From Petasospora fabianii (Eukaryota; Ascomycota; Saccharomycetes; Phaffomycetales; Wickerhamomycetaceae): a DNA stretch of 64,000 bases. The DNA is taken from the NCBI GenBank assembly GCA_022641835.1, contig CP048716.1, forward strand, positions 1,178,001 through 1,242,000, written 5' to 3'. Positions 1-9,753 of this stretch are shown here, one piece after another. Every line of letters begins with the position of its first letter. The stretch's first letter is position 1. Under the pieces are notes generated by a model, which worked only from the letters and a program-made list of their open reading frames with translations, searched no databases and was not told where the DNA came from. A program made the translations under genes and the position numbers.

Positions 1-1
1 G

Positions 2-298
2 TATCCAATCCTTTTGGCCCCTTCAATGGTGAGCTATGCATACAACTCTGTGCAGACAAAGAGACATCTCAAGACGATTAAGGAGGAGATGCCCTGGATT
101 GATGTTTTGAGACCTGCTGAAAAGATTATTGGAAGCTATGGTGATATCGGTATGGGTGGTATGATGGATTATAATGAGATTCTCGATAAGATTGTTCATA
201 AACTTGGTGGTTATCCGGAAGACGAAGAGGATGACGAAGATGATGATGATGATGTGAATGAGAACAATGAAGAGAAAAATGTTGACGGAGAAGATGAC

Positions 299-330
<32 letters not shown>

Positions 331-520
331 TGACGACGATGCAGTGAATGACGATGATGTTATCGAAGAGGAGGAAGAGGAGGGATCTACAGTACCATCA
401 CCAACTTCACCCATCGCTGTGTCCAAGGGTACACCGAGTAAGTCGACCAAGGGTCTCCGCAAGTTGACAGTGGCTGAAGAAGATGAGATGGAGTCAAAGT
501 TGTCAAAGATGTCAGTTTGA
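2..520 (+). CDS. 3' part of a gene with an Asp/Glu-rich tail; product unknown
   Basis: The reading frame is open from the left edge to the TGA at 518-520, so the gene starts outside the window. The first visible residues (YPILLAPSMVSYAYNS) are hydrophobic and could be the end of a membrane segment; this is only suggestive. A basic/amphipathic stretch follows, then from about residue 73 of the visible part a very acidic tail, with one nearly pure Asp run at about 295-350 encoded by GAC/GAT repeats. The last part has Ser/Thr-Pro motifs and a Lys-rich end. I do not recognise the family. The acidic run is prone to length change between strains. It converges with ASE1 on the other strand. Confidence 0.6.
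233..350 (+). repeat. GAC/GAT trinucleotide-type tract coding for poly-Asp
   Basis: Most codons here are GAT, GAC or GAA/GAG, giving an almost uninterrupted acidic run. The purest part, a GAC-GAT alternation, lies at about 296-341. The antisense strand gives a long Ser run, which is a shadow and not a gene. Confidence 0.8.
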
Positions 521-1276
521 AAGAACTGTCAGTCATGTGTCTAATGTCGTTACGAGTTTATGTTTCTTATCACAGCGTTTTCAAGGCGTATTTGCTTTTT
601 ATTAATATGATTATGTGAGAATAGAGGAAATTACACGCTGTGATACTGTTGTGAAGATAGCCAGCTTGATGTAAATGCTACTGTTTGGTTTGTAACTTGC
701 TCTGAGGCGTTTCTACTTGAAGGATGTGAATAGGGCAGCTGATATGGAAACGACCACCAAGCACCAACATGAAGTAGAGTCTTCTGTCAAGCCAGGACCC
801 GGGGTCTTGGACTATAAAGTGTCCGACTCCTCTCACAAGCTACTACTCAGCCAGCGGGAATAAATCTTGGAAGCAAGAGGATTATGAACAGATTAACATC
901 GAGATTGAAGCACTTTCTTCATTATCAGTCACACTTTGACAGCAGGTTCAAGGAAAGATTATCATGTAGTGCTGAAGGGTTGACATTTTAAAAGAATAAG
1001 AAGAGTACCCACCACCATCTGTTGTTTACTGGTGTTAGCCTCACAATAGTAGCTCAATTCGGGGTAGCTCTACCGTTGAGGAATCATAAAGTTTCTTCTA
1101 GAGCTACAGTGCCATCAGTACAGCCAGCTAAGCTGGTCATTAAAGGTTGAAACAGTCCATTAAAAAGTCAAAGCGGTACAGTAAACAAGGGCACATATAA
1201 AGCAACAGTACAAAACATCATCAAGCTCTATGGCGAGCGGGCCCTTTTAAAGGCCGTGGGGGTATCTCAATTAAGT
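521..1276. other. Gene-free convergent 3' region
   Basis: This is about 750 bp between the end of the truncated acidic gene and the end of ASE1, long for a convergent pair in this window. I found no ORF with family resemblance and no tRNA. A small RNA cannot be excluded by eye. Confidence 0.5.
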
Positions 1277-3706
1277 TCAAAACGTGTCAGTTTCCCAGTT
1301 CATATCGTTAGCAATCTGTCTTGCGGCATTCAATTTCTTCAACTGCTCTTTTCTCCAGTTCGAGTACGTGTCACCATCGTCATCATCCTGATCGGAGCTC
1401 ATCTGTTCAGGTGCAGTATTTTCTCTGTCCTCATAGTCAGTCTCTCGAGATAATGATTTCAACGGAGACGTCATGATCTTTGCAGATCTCTTCTTTGGCA
1501 ATGGAAGGTTGGATCTAGAGTCGCTCTTTAAAGGAGACACACGACCAGCGGCACGTCTTGGACTACCGTTAGTCTCCGGAAGACGGGACAGTTGTGGTTG
1601 GAACGTGCCGTGAGAACGGGTAAGAGTGGTGGGTGGCCGCACTTGTCTTCTATCCTTCATCATATCGGACGTGATACTCAGATTGGATTCACGAATCGGG
1701 CTGGTGAGTGGTGGGAGAATACAAGATTTGGATACACCAAGAGTAGGTTTGGTTGTGAGAGGTCTTCTAAGTGGTTTGTGGACGCCTTGTGAAGTTAGTG
1801 GCTGACGTGCTGATGTCACAGACGTTGCCTTGACGGGCGAGGCAGATCTGGATGGCTGACGGGATGGTAAGCGAGATGGTACCCTGGATGGAGCACGAGA
1901 TGCAGCCGCAGATGGGGCTCTTGAAGTCACTCTTGATGGAGCAGCAGATGGCGCCCTAGAGACGGCTCTTGAAGGTGCTGCAGATGCAGCTCTCGATGGC
2001 GCAGTAGATCTCGAGCCACTGAGAACACGTCTTCCCTTAGACTCTAACTTCTTCTTCTCCTCATCCAACTGCTGCAAGAATTCTTCACCCAAGAATGTGA
2101 GTGGGCCATTCATGGTCTCGAACTCTTGCATCTTGGTCTTCAACTCACCAACAACACGGGGTAACTGTCTGGTAAGTCTCTTTCTGGTCTTTTCCTCCTC
2201 CATCAAGATCTTATGTGAGTTTCGTGAGAGAAGTCTCGAGGAATCCTTTGTACTCTCCTCCAAGTTGGCACGATCCTCAAGCAAGCCAGTGAATTCCTGA
2301 ACGAGCTCAAGAATTGGTCTGAACGATTCGAAGATAGCAGTAAGTCTCACAATCTCATCTTCATGTTTAGTCAAGAGGTCATCAGTAAATGTATCTTCTT
2401 TGAAGGGCGTGAACTTTTCTCTCTCATCTTCTGAGAAGCATAACTGATCCCAAAGTTCCACGATACGAGTTCTCGCATCAAGTACAAATTCTTGTAAAAA
2501 CTCCTTTTTCTTCAATTGGAGTCTCTGATACTCTGATTCGTATGCCTCGATATTGGCCATGGAAAGCGACTTGTGTGCGTTCTTGAAATCTTGTGGGTTT
2601 TCCTTGAGTTTTATCCATAGAATCTCACACTTCTGGGCGTAGTCATCAAGCAGCTGTAGTCTTTCTGTGCGAAGGTTTTTGAGCTCATCAAGTTGGTGTG
2701 TGAGTTCTGTGATCAAAGCAGTTGAGATGTCGAGATCTTCAGTATTGCAGTCCGAGTTGGCGTAATTCATAACACGCTCTGATATCATAAAATATTCAGA
2801 CTTGTGATCGATTTCGAGCTCCTCCCACAACGAAGCAATGGATTGACATGTCTCCTTGAGCGTTGTGAGTCTTCTTGTTACCTCACTCTTTAACTTGTTT
2901 GAAAGCTGTGTCATTTGAATGAATCGCTCATCGGACAAGTTGTTCAAGGATTCATTTTCAAGAAGACGTTTTCTTTCACTCACTAAAATCTCATAGACGT
3001 CGATCGTGGCAGAGTGTTGCTCGAATGCCTTCAGTATCTTGACTGTGTGTTCTAGCGATGGGAAGGTGATATTGTCTGGAATTGGGAAGCCATCGACTCT
3101 CAGTGTTAAGAGGTTAAGCGTTTGAGAATGTTGCAAGTACTTCAAGAGCCTCTCTCTGTAATCCTTTAAAACTGTATCCATACTGCACTCTAAACACTTC
3201 TTGAGGGATAGTAGTGTCGTGCCCTCACGGGTGTCTTTTAGTACAAGATTCCTTTGATATAGGTCGGGTATCGTTCTTGTCCCTGATGGATCATTGATAG
3301 TATTTAACACTTGACGAAGAATTCCAACCATTCTTGAGTTTTCCTCAGTCAATTTCTGTTTATATGCCCTTGAATCACTTAGGAACTTATCGAATGTATG
3401 TGATACCAAATCGAATAAACTCTTTTCGTTCTTTTCGATGTCCTGTTTCGAATATCCAATCTCAGTATATATCTGTGAGAGATCCTTTAACAATCCAGAA
3501 AGCTGTGATGAGAGCTCTGCAAACTCCTTCTGGCAAGAAGCGGCATCTTCAATGGCTGGTGATGATTTGGGATAATTAGGAACGTTGTTGATGGTGACCT
3601 TAGTTGGTGATGATAAAAGGTTGAATGTACGTAACCGCGGTGATGGACTGCGAAAGCCGCTGAGAAGGTGTGGAGTTTCCGTTGTGTTGTTATCCTCCGT
3701 GTGCAT
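1277..3706 (-). CDS. ASE1: Ase1/PRC1/MAP65-type microtubule bundling protein
   Basis: This protein cross-links antiparallel microtubules at the spindle midzone during anaphase. The 809-residue product has long coiled-coil-like helices over residues 50-560. It carries the family's most conserved stretch, a run ending in ARTRIVELWDQLCFSEDERE around residues 410-435, part of the microtubule-binding spectrin-like domain. The C-terminal third is basic and low complexity, with repeated S-R-A-P-S units (about residues 565-625) followed by Ser/Thr-Pro sites, as expected of a CDK-regulated tail. The ATG at 3704-3706 is the first in frame. A forkhead-type site lies 185 bp upstream. Family assignment is firm. 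Confidence 0.93.
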   Translation of the reverse strand: MHTEDNNTTETPHLLSGFRSPSPRLRTFNLLSSPTKVTINNVPNYPKSSPAIEDAASCQKEFAELSSQLSGLLKDLSQIYTEIGYSKQDIEKNEKSLFDLVSHTFDKFLSDSRAYKQKLTEENSRMVGILRQVLNTINDPSGTRTIPDLYQRNLVLKDTREGTTLLSLKKCLECSMDTVLKDYRERLLKYLQHSQTLNLLTLRVDGFPIPDNITFPSLEHTVKILKAFEQHSATIDVYEILVSERKRLLENESLNNLSDERFIQMTQLSNKLKSEVTRRLTTLKETCQSIASLWEELEIDHKSEYFMISERVMNYANSDCNTEDLDISTALITELTHQLDELKNLRTERLQLLDDYAQKCEILWIKLKENPQDFKNAHKSLSMANIEAYESEYQRLQLKKKEFLQEFVLDARTRIVELWDQLCFSEDEREKFTPFKEDTFTDDLLTKHEDEIVRLTAIFESFRPILELVQEFTGLLEDRANLEESTKDSSRLLSRNSHKILMEEEKTRKRLTRQLPRVVGELKTKMQEFETMNGPLTFLGEEFLQQLDEEKKKLESKGRRVLSGSRSTAPSRAASAAPSRAVSRAPSAAPSRVTSRAPSAAASRAPSRVPSRLPSRQPSRSASPVKATSVTSARQPLTSQGVHKPLRRPLTTKPTLGVSKSCILPPLTSPIRESNLSITSDMMKDRRQVRPPTTLTRSHGTFQPQLSRLPETNGSPRRAAGRVSPLKSDSRSNLPLPKKRSAKIMTSPLKSLSRETDYEDRENTAPEQMSSDQDDDDGDTYSNWRKEQLKKLNAARQIANDMNWETDTF
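1832..2011 (-). repeat. Degenerate Ser-Arg-Ala-Pro-Ser repeats in the Ase1 tail
   Basis: About ten imperfect copies of a 4-6 residue unit (SRAPS, SAAPS, SRVPS, SRLPS, SRQPS) lie next to each other in the C-terminal tail of Ase1. On the + strand they show as repeated gatgg(c/a)gc(a/c) blocks. The unit supplies many Arg-x-x-Ser sites and positive charge. Confidence 0.75.
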
Positions 3707-3890
3707 AATGTCTTTGGAATCGAGTATACGGAAGTCTCGAGTTTATCCTGGTGAGCAATTCCCTGTCCAAATGAGTACCACTGTTGATGTTTGATACGTT
3801 TAAACCTGTTCCTCTTTCTTTAGTTTCGCTACGTTACGTATGTTTTGATGAAAGAGCAGTTGTTGTTTCGCTTTCCGGTTTGAGATAAAA

Positions 3891-3898
3891 GTAAACAA
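3891..3898 (+). promoter_or_regulatory. Forkhead-type site GTAAACAA upstream of ASE1
   Basis: This is an exact match to the core bound by Fkh1/Fkh2, 185 bp upstream of the ASE1 start. A weak Mcm1-like stretch (CCGGTTTGAG, 3875-3884) lies next to it. In S. cerevisiae ASE1 is a mitotically induced gene, so function is plausible but inferred. Confidence 0.45.
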
Positions 3899-3977
3899 AG
3901 AAGTGCCTGAACCGAATCTGCCAACAAACCTTTGCGAAATCGTTTAAAGCGCAAAACTGATCCTGTGTTACAAGATC

Positions 3978-4064
3978 CTCTCGGTGGCCAAGTTGGTTTA
4001 AGGCGCCAGACTGTAATGTTAACAAGTCATCTGGATATCGGGCGTTCGAATCGCCCCCGAGAGA
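3978..4064 (+). tRNA. tRNA-Tyr (anticodon GTA) with a 12-nt intron
   Basis: The acceptor stem pairs CTCTCGG (3978-3984) with CCGAGAG (4057-4063), with discriminator A at 4064. The anticodon stem pairs CCAGA (4006-4010) with TCTGG (4030-4034). The anticodon GTA is at 4013-4015. The intron, 4017-4028, follows the base after the anticodon, the standard position. The T-loop GTTCGAATC is intact. The mature 75 nt closely matches, from memory, the S. cerevisiae tRNA-Tyr, which also has an intron. A 7-T run follows. Confidence 0.96.
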
Positions 4065-4068
4065 TTTA

Positions 4069-4075
4069 TTTTTTT
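4069..4075 (+). terminator. RNA polymerase III terminator (T7)
   Basis: Seven T residues start five bases after the discriminator base of tRNA-Tyr, the usual place for Pol III termination. Confidence 0.85.
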
Positions 4076-4344
4076 AATTTTTTAATCTTTTGTTCTTGAT
4101 TCGTGTGCGGAATGTGTTGCCATGACAACGCACCTCCAAAAAATGAGCCCATATCTTAATGATGGTCCCATTTCGAAGTGATACGTAAGGGGAGAAGACC
4201 AAATAGACTATGCATTAATGTAAACAATTGTAAGGAAAAGGTCATAAAGTCATAAGCGAACGTAGAAGAACTGAGAGTTTAACTTAGTTTGAATGCGTGA
4301 GAATGAAATGCATATGATCCTGCCAACCAAGTTTGAATAACCCT

Positions 4345-4836
4345 TCATGCCGTAGGCAATACTTCCGCTTCTAATTCGTCAAAGTCGATGCGTTTGGCTC
4401 GAAGAAGAGTATTTCCCTGACGATTGTTGATATTTGAATTATTGGAGCGGAAACCTGTAGTGGAGGGGAATCCGGATGTAGATGTACCAGATGTTGATGT
4501 TCCTGAGATGGAGACAGCTCCATGGCCAATGCTAAGTGAGTCGAACGATTGTGGGTGTGATGAATGTCTTGTGGTATTGAGCAAAATTTGTGAATGCAAC
4601 CTTCTTGATACGTGTGAAGAACTGATTGAGCTACCACTGGAGGCCCTATGATGTGTCATCTCAGCTTGTCTGATCCTTTGAAGCTCTGGATGGCTAGGCT
4701 CAAATTCCTCCATAACTTCGAGGCGTGACAGGCGGAGATGACGAGCATAGAGTGTCTTGAAGCGCCAAGTGACGCCTGTGTTAGCTGAGGGGATAAACGG
4801 GGCCATTTCTGGGTCGTAAGGAGAGTTCAGGAACAT
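4345..4836 (-). CDS. Hypothetical protein, 163 aa
   Basis: I do not recognise this protein. The N-terminal 60 residues look structured, with a Trp-Arg-Phe core and a basic segment (TLYARHLRLSRLEVMEEFEP) that could be an amphipathic helix. The remainder is Ser/Thr/His/Asn-rich and probably disordered. The C-terminus is acidic. Support for a real gene comes from a TATAAA on the coding strand at 4878-4883, 42 bp before the ATG, and from a codon use like its neighbours. No signal peptide or membrane segment is seen. Confidence 0.6.
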   Translation of the reverse strand: MFLNSPYDPEMAPFIPSANTGVTWRFKTLYARHLRLSRLEVMEEFEPSHPELQRIRQAEMTHHRASSGSSISSSHVSRRLHSQILLNTTRHSSHPQSFDSLSIGHGAVSISGTSTSGTSTSGFPSTTGFRSNNSNINNRQGNTLLRAKRIDFDELEAEVLPTA

Positions 4837-5273
4837 GGCAATGAGAGAGAATATAGGAAGGGGGTATTGGAGGGGTTTTTATACAGCAAAGGTCTAAGTC
4901 TGGACACCATGCCATTAATTTAAAGGAAGCGAAGTGCGTACAGGATGCGCCTTTTTGATCGCGGTGCATTATGACCGCCTCGAGAACTGGCCCAGATCAG
5001 TTTCATTCAATAACTTTTAGTACACAGGAATTTATTAAACGAGATCATTGAGTATCTGATATGATTAAACAAAGCTTTATCATTAGACACTATTATCATC
5101 AACTACAAGTTAATTATTGAACGCAGAACGAGATAGTGGATCATGTGGTATGTACGCAATGACTGCAGAACATTTTCTACATATGCAGCCCCTCCTTGTA
5201 TTACGCGCATTCTAGATATGATTGAGTCTTATGTGGGGGGAGAGGGATCAAAACTGTATTGTGTGGCTCAATT
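4837..5273. other. Promoter of the 163-aa gene and 3' end of the DOPA-dioxygenase-like gene
   Basis: Apart from the TATAAA (minus strand, 4878-4883) nothing specific is seen in these 437 bp. An antisense-direction ORF from 4969 overlaps it and looks like chance. Confidence 0.5.
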
Positions 5274-5681
5274 TTAATCCTTAAAGATCTCAGTTTTCAA
5301 AGGCTTAGGGGTTCCGAGCCACAATGCATATGTAGTGTGGTCAATCAGATCACCTTTGTCAGTACGAGGATGGATCAAAACTGAGAGTTCAGCATGATGT
5401 GTCTGATAGTAGTTGAGAAGTCTAAGGAAGGTTCCTGGTGACTTTGTATCAACTTCAAACATTCCGTAGCCATCGGTGTGAGGTCCAACGCTCTCCATGT
5501 AGGCGTCGAAGGATCTGCAATTGCCTTCTGATAGATCGTTCTTGAACTCGGACTCGACGGACTGTTTAAGCTCCAGGGCGAAATTTACTTCTTCAGGATT
5601 GTCGAGCTTGAAATAGGTATGGAAGTCGTACGACACGATACCATAGTGGAAGGATGTGGCCGTGCTGGAGTTGGACGGCAT
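5274..5681 (-). CDS. DOPA 4,5-dioxygenase family protein
   Basis: This small (135 aa) single-domain protein has the family landmarks in order: YDFHTYF near residue 18, a VGPH motif followed by MFEVDTKSPGTF in the middle, SVLIHPRT, and a DHTTYALWLG end. The spaced histidines are the likely metal ligands of this extradiol-type family. Family members cleave the DOPA ring in plants and mushrooms; in yeasts the substrate is unknown, so only the family is claimed. A TATATATA at 5811-5818 lies 130 bp upstream. It is divergent from the GATA-factor gene, with which it shares 900 bp. Confidence 0.82.
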   Translation of the reverse strand: MPSNSSTATSFHYGIVSYDFHTYFKLDNPEEVNFALELKQSVESEFKNDLSEGNCRSFDAYMESVGPHTDGYGMFEVDTKSPGTFLRLLNYYQTHHAELSVLIHPRTDKGDLIDHTTYALWLGTPKPLKTEIFKD

Positions 5682-6584
5682 TGTAGATTTGTTACGTGAA
5701 TGTAGTTGTGCTTGGCAAGTGTGTGCAGGTATCGAGCGATCTGACAGAATGAGACAGGTAGATATGCTGCGGGATGAACTCTGTGCGTTTGTTGGGAATG
5801 GCTGCCAATTTATATATAGCGAGCGATTACAATGACCAAATGATACCTAAGCTGACAAAGGAAAAGTCCGACGCTTGTGGGGCGGGGGAGGGGGGAATTG
5901 GGGGGACGGCGCTAAACGAATCCGCAAGGCGAAGCGTGAGTCTGAGAGAGGGGAGACTCAAAGTTACGCTGGGACTGGCTTGGCAAGCGTAATTGTAAGC
6001 ACAGCGCCTTATCATGCGGCGCGTCGAAACAAAGAATTACCCAAAACGGATGTTTATCGCTTTTTTTCGATAAGATTTTTTTTTTTTTTTTAAAAAAAAT
6101 CCTCTGATTTTTTTTTCGCTGGGGGCTAATAGAGCGGCACCTCGCCCGGTTGTTCTGGAAGACACTGAACTTCACCAGGAAAATTTTTTGCAGAGATAAG
6201 GCCATCAGACAGCACTCCCCACACACCACCGCATCCACCTGTACCCCACATACCAGTTATTTCAATCGCTCAACGCGTGTTTTGCTCTCCGTCTTAGTCT
6301 CCGCCTGCAAAGCTTCCACCCTGACCTCTCCGTTGTTATCGACGTTGACACACAAAAGTCGCTCTCTGGATCCATGACAAGGAACCCCTTGTGATATCTA
6401 TCGCACACGCCAACGCCAACGCAACCGCACACGCATTACTAGCAACTCTACGTGCACGCTAATATAACTGCTCGATAATACATTGCACACAACTCGCTCG
6501 CCGCTGAAGTCTGACCTGACTTATACATCTGCTCAACGTCGTGTCTACCTCGTTCAAGTACACTTTATCTACAACTTATCTTCA
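5682..6584. promoter_or_regulatory. Divergent promoter with GATA motif cluster and poly(dT) tract
   Basis: This 900 bp interval drives the GATA factor to the right and the dioxygenase-like gene to the left. GATAA/TTATC cores occur at 6008-6013 (CTTATC), 6053-6058 (TTTATC), 6069-6074 (GATAAG) and 6196-6201 (GATAAG), with weaker copies near 6336 and 6474. A pure 16-T run (6076-6091) is followed by 8 A, a typical nucleosome-excluding element. The GATA factor can therefore be expected to regulate its own gene. Confidence 0.6.
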
Positions 6585-8051
6585 ATGTCACAAGTGCAAC
6601 ACCAACGACCACCCGTCACTGACCAGACCATGAACTCGCACATCAACGCCACCACCGGCCCTAATAGTCAGGTGACTACCGTGCACACGTCCTCGTCTGC
6701 CGCTGGCACCACATCTAACGATAACTCGCTCCCACAATCAGCACCACAGACACCTCCAGACGGAACTAATTCACTGGGGCAATCCGATAAGCCGTTAGAG
6801 TCCGCAACAGCGCCTACAACATCTGCTCCATCCCCGAAGGATAAGAAGAAAGATGCAAACCCACCGCATCCAAACGTTAAGACAACAACATACATCACAG
6901 CTGAAGGGTCAACCTCGAGTAAGACAAACATCTCCACACCCATTTGTAAAAATTGTAAGACCTCCACCACCCCACTATGGAGAAGAGATGAGACCGGACA
7001 GGTGCTTTGTAACGCTTGTGGTTTGTTCCTGAAGCTTCATGGACGACCAAGACCAATCTCTCTCAAGACTGATGTTATCAAATCCAGAAACAGAATCAAA
7101 CATCCAGGTGGTGCCACCATCAACGGTGCCGGTGCAAAGTCGGGACCAAACACCCCAGAGCTCAAGGCCAAGGATTCTAAGAAGCGTGCTCCATCAGGCA
7201 AAGACGGTTCCAAAAAGGAAAAAAGACCTTCACCTGCTCCTTCACAATCATCTCCACCACCTACTTCTCTGTTGTCTAATGGTTCTAGCTCTAATGGTGA
7301 TGGAAACTCGATGAAGCCAACACCGAAGTCTCCATTCATGTTCAATCACGTGCACCACCTGCCACCTCACCTCCAACAACAAGTTCCTCTCCACCACCCA
7401 GCTTCTGTGCCAACACAGTTCGCCTCAAATCTCCAGACAATCACTTCGCCATTGCTACTGAGTACGACGCCAAAGACACAAGTTGCCCATCATCAACTTG
7501 CCCAGACACAAGCCGCTGCTGGCGTTTTGGAGAATCTTTCGCACGACAAGCGTGAGCCAGATGTCATTCTTCCACCACCACAGGCAAAGCTTGGTGCCAC
7601 TAATCCTGATGAGAAAGTTGCTCCGTTCTCACCAGCTTCTGCCTTGGGTGGTTCGCACAAGTTGCCCTCCCTCTTAAATCCAATATCCTCCTTCTCTTAC
7701 TCTTCCCCATCCTTTGGACCACAACACTCCATCACAAATCCATCTGCCTTCTCTCTGTCAAATCCAGCTCCACAATCATCTGCCCCACCGTCGTCTCAGT
7801 CGTTGCCTTCTTCAACATCGGAGGCACCAAAGGAGGAATCCAACGATGTTGTCACCACACTCAAGACAAGGATCTCTGAGCTTGAGCTTGTTAATGATCT
7901 CTACAAGTCTAGGATCTCTGAACTCGAAAATGCGGAGCAACAATCGAGAGGTCGTGAGCTGGAGTTGAGAAGAAGAATCGAGGAGTTGGAAGCTGGAGAA
8001 CAGCAGAGGAAGAAGTTGAAAACGGAGGATGGTATTGCAGTTACGAAATGA
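6585..8051 (+). CDS. GZF3: GATA transcription factor of the Gzf3/Dal80 type
   Basis: This is likely a repressor-type factor of nitrogen catabolite regulation. The 488-aa product has one GATA zinc finger at residues 121-145 (Cys 121, 124, 142, 145) with the C-x2-C-x17-C-x2-C spacing. It is followed by the basic tail [20 protein letters not shown], which matches Dal80/Gzf3 rather than Gln3. A C-terminal coiled coil (about 425-480, repeated ISELE) is the hallmark of the Dal80/Gzf3 pair and would mediate dimerisation. The middle is Pro/Ser/Gln-rich. The open frame runs upstream to 6483, but 6585 is the first ATG. It could be orthologous to both Dal80 and Gzf3. Confidence 0.88.
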   Translation: MSQVQHQRPPVTDQTMNSHINATTGPNSQVTTVHTSSSAAGTTSNDNSLPQSAPQTPPDGTNSLGQSDKPLESATAPTTSAPSPKDKKKDANPPHPNVKTTTYITAEGSTSSKTNISTPICKNCKTSTTPLWRRDETGQVLCNACGLFLKLHGRPRPISLKTDVIKSRNRIKHPGGATINGAGAKSGPNTPELKAKDSKKRAPSGKDGSKKEKRPSPAPSQSSPPPTSLLSNGSSSNGDGNSMKPTPKSPFMFNHVHHLPPHLQQQVPLHHPASVPTQFASNLQTITSPLLLSTTPKTQVAHHQLAQTQAAAGVLENLSHDKREPDVILPPPQAKLGATNPDEKVAPFSPASALGGSHKLPSLLNPISSFSYSSPSFGPQHSITNPSAFSLSNPAPQSSAPPSSQSLPSSTSEAPKEESNDVVTTLKTRISELELVNDLYKSRISELENAEQQSRGRELELRRRIEELEAGEQQRKKLKTEDGIAVTK

Positions 8052-8347
8052 ATATGAACAATTTTTTTTACTGATAATGCTACTGAATCTTTTTGTATAA
8101 TTGATGCCCTGCTTGCTTGTTTGTCTCTGTCAGCTATTTAGTAATCTGTAATACTATAACTAATCGCACTTAAGCCATGTTAATGCTCCACTGATTGCGC
8201 TATAACTTGGCTCCATGAGTGAGCTGAGCCTACTCCGATATCACGAATTCGCCATGTCCGAACTGGAAAAAAAAAGTTGGCATGCCTAACTGACAATACC
8301 ATCCTCATCGGACACATCTCTCAGGACCAGCCCAGCACCAACACAAG

Positions 8348-9592
8348 ATGCCCAGGGATCCACTCATTGGTATCGTGGGAAAACCATCCTCTGGTAAATC
8401 CACCACGCTCAACTCCCTCACCGATGCTTCAGCCAAGACGGGCTCCTTCCCATTCACAACCATCGACCCGAACAAGGCTACGGGATACCTCCAAATAGAC
8501 TGTGCCTGTGCCAGGTTCGGTAAGGAGTCCCTGTGTAAGCCAAACTACGGCTGGTGTACTAATGGTAAGCGTCATGTTCCGATCTTACTCCTCGACGTTG
8601 CCGGGTTGGTCCCCGGTGCGCATGAAGGTAAAGGTCTCGGAAATAAGTTCTTGGATGACTTACGTCATGCCGATGCCTTGATTCATGTTGTCGATGTAAG
8701 TGGAACTACTGATGCTGAAGGTAAAAATACAAGGGGCTATGATCCACTAGAGGACGTTGAATGGCTGCAGGATGAGATCAGATTGTGGATTGAAGGTAAC
8801 TTGGAGAAGAGATGGGGAAGTATTGTGAGAAGACACACCGCTACAAAATCTAATGCTGTGGATACACTGTTGAATCAATTTGCAGGTTACTCCTCAAATA
8901 GAGAGATGATTGCTCGTGCCTTGGACCGAATCCCTGACCTGGGAAAACTTGAGGACTGGGATAAGGCTAAGATTACCGAAGTTGTGAAGGCATTCATGGC
9001 TGAAAAATTCCCGACAGTACTTTCACTAAACAAGATCGATCATCCAGATAGTGATAAGAACGTTTCAAAGATCATTCTGAAATACCCAGAAACCAAAGCA
9101 GTTCTCACAAGTGCCATCACAGAGGTGTTCCTCCGCAAACTTGCCAAGCAGGGCTTCATCAAGTACGAGGAAGGAACAGAATTCATTGACACAAAGGAAG
9201 ATCTCCCTGATGATCCTGATCTTAAAGAGCTCGACGAGAAGGCCCTCAACCGTATTGAGAACATCAGAGATCTTGTTCTCTACAGATTCGGATCCACCGG
9301 TGTCGTCCAGGTTCTACAAGCTGCTGCCGACGTCTTGAAGCTCGTTCCAGTGTACACGGTGAGAAATATTAACACTTTCACATCTGGAAACGGTACCAAT
9401 GTGTTTAGAGACTGCATGCTCATCAGAAAGGGAACACCTGTGGGGAAGGTTGCCAGATATATCATGGGTGACGTGACCATCGCTGCGATTGAAGGTCTCG
9501 GCGGTCAGAGAATTAGTGAAGATGATATTGTGGATGTTGGTAGGAACGACATCTTGTCATTCAAAATCGTGCCTGGTGGAGGCAAGGATTGA
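8348..9592 (+). CDS. YGR210C: OBG/YchF-family P-loop nucleotidase, Ygr210c orthologue
   Basis: The 414-residue protein is close to full length for this family. It shows the P-loop GKPSSGKS (residues 11-18), the G3-type DVAGLVPGA, a long conserved [27 protein letters not shown] segment, NKID, and a C-terminal TGS-like domain with the INTFTSGNG stretch. A Cys-rich insertion after the Walker A region ([15 protein letters not shown]) is typical of the Ygr210c/archaeal branch. The cellular role is not known; a translation-linked function is inferred from family. The ATG at 8348 aligns with the yeast N-terminus MP(K/R)[10 protein letters not shown]. Confidence 0.92.
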   Translation: MPRDPLIGIVGKPSSGKSTTLNSLTDASAKTGSFPFTTIDPNKATGYLQIDCACARFGKESLCKPNYGWCTNGKRHVPILLLDVAGLVPGAHEGKGLGNKFLDDLRHADALIHVVDVSGTTDAEGKNTRGYDPLEDVEWLQDEIRLWIEGNLEKRWGSIVRRHTATKSNAVDTLLNQFAGYSSNREMIARALDRIPDLGKLEDWDKAKITEVVKAFMAEKFPTVLSLNKIDHPDSDKNVSKIILKYPETKAVLTSAITEVFLRKLAKQGFIKYEEGTEFIDTKEDLPDDPDLKELDEKALNRIENIRDLVLYRFGSTGVVQVLQAAADVLKLVPVYTVRNINTFTSGNGTNVFRDCMLIRKGTPVGKVARYIMGDVTIAAIEGLGGQRISEDDIVDVGRNDILSFKIVPGGGKD

Positions 9593-9753
9593 TGTCTATT
9601 CACAACAACTAATGCATGAATGATAGAGTATGTTTAGGCTGCTGTAGTTGCTATGACTTCTAATGGTCCATAATGGCCCACTCTTTGAAGAGATGGCAAT
9701 ACTCTCTACGAAATCCTGGAGGTAGGGTCGTGACATGTCATTAAGATTACGTA

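Noticed and set aside
211-462. 83-aa Ser-rich ORF on the minus strand
   Set aside because: It is the antisense of the GAC/GAT acidic tract and mirrors its composition.
6483-6584. N-terminal extension of the GATA factor
   Set aside because: The open frame starts with TTG; the first ATG is 6585, so the extra 34 codons are leader sequence.
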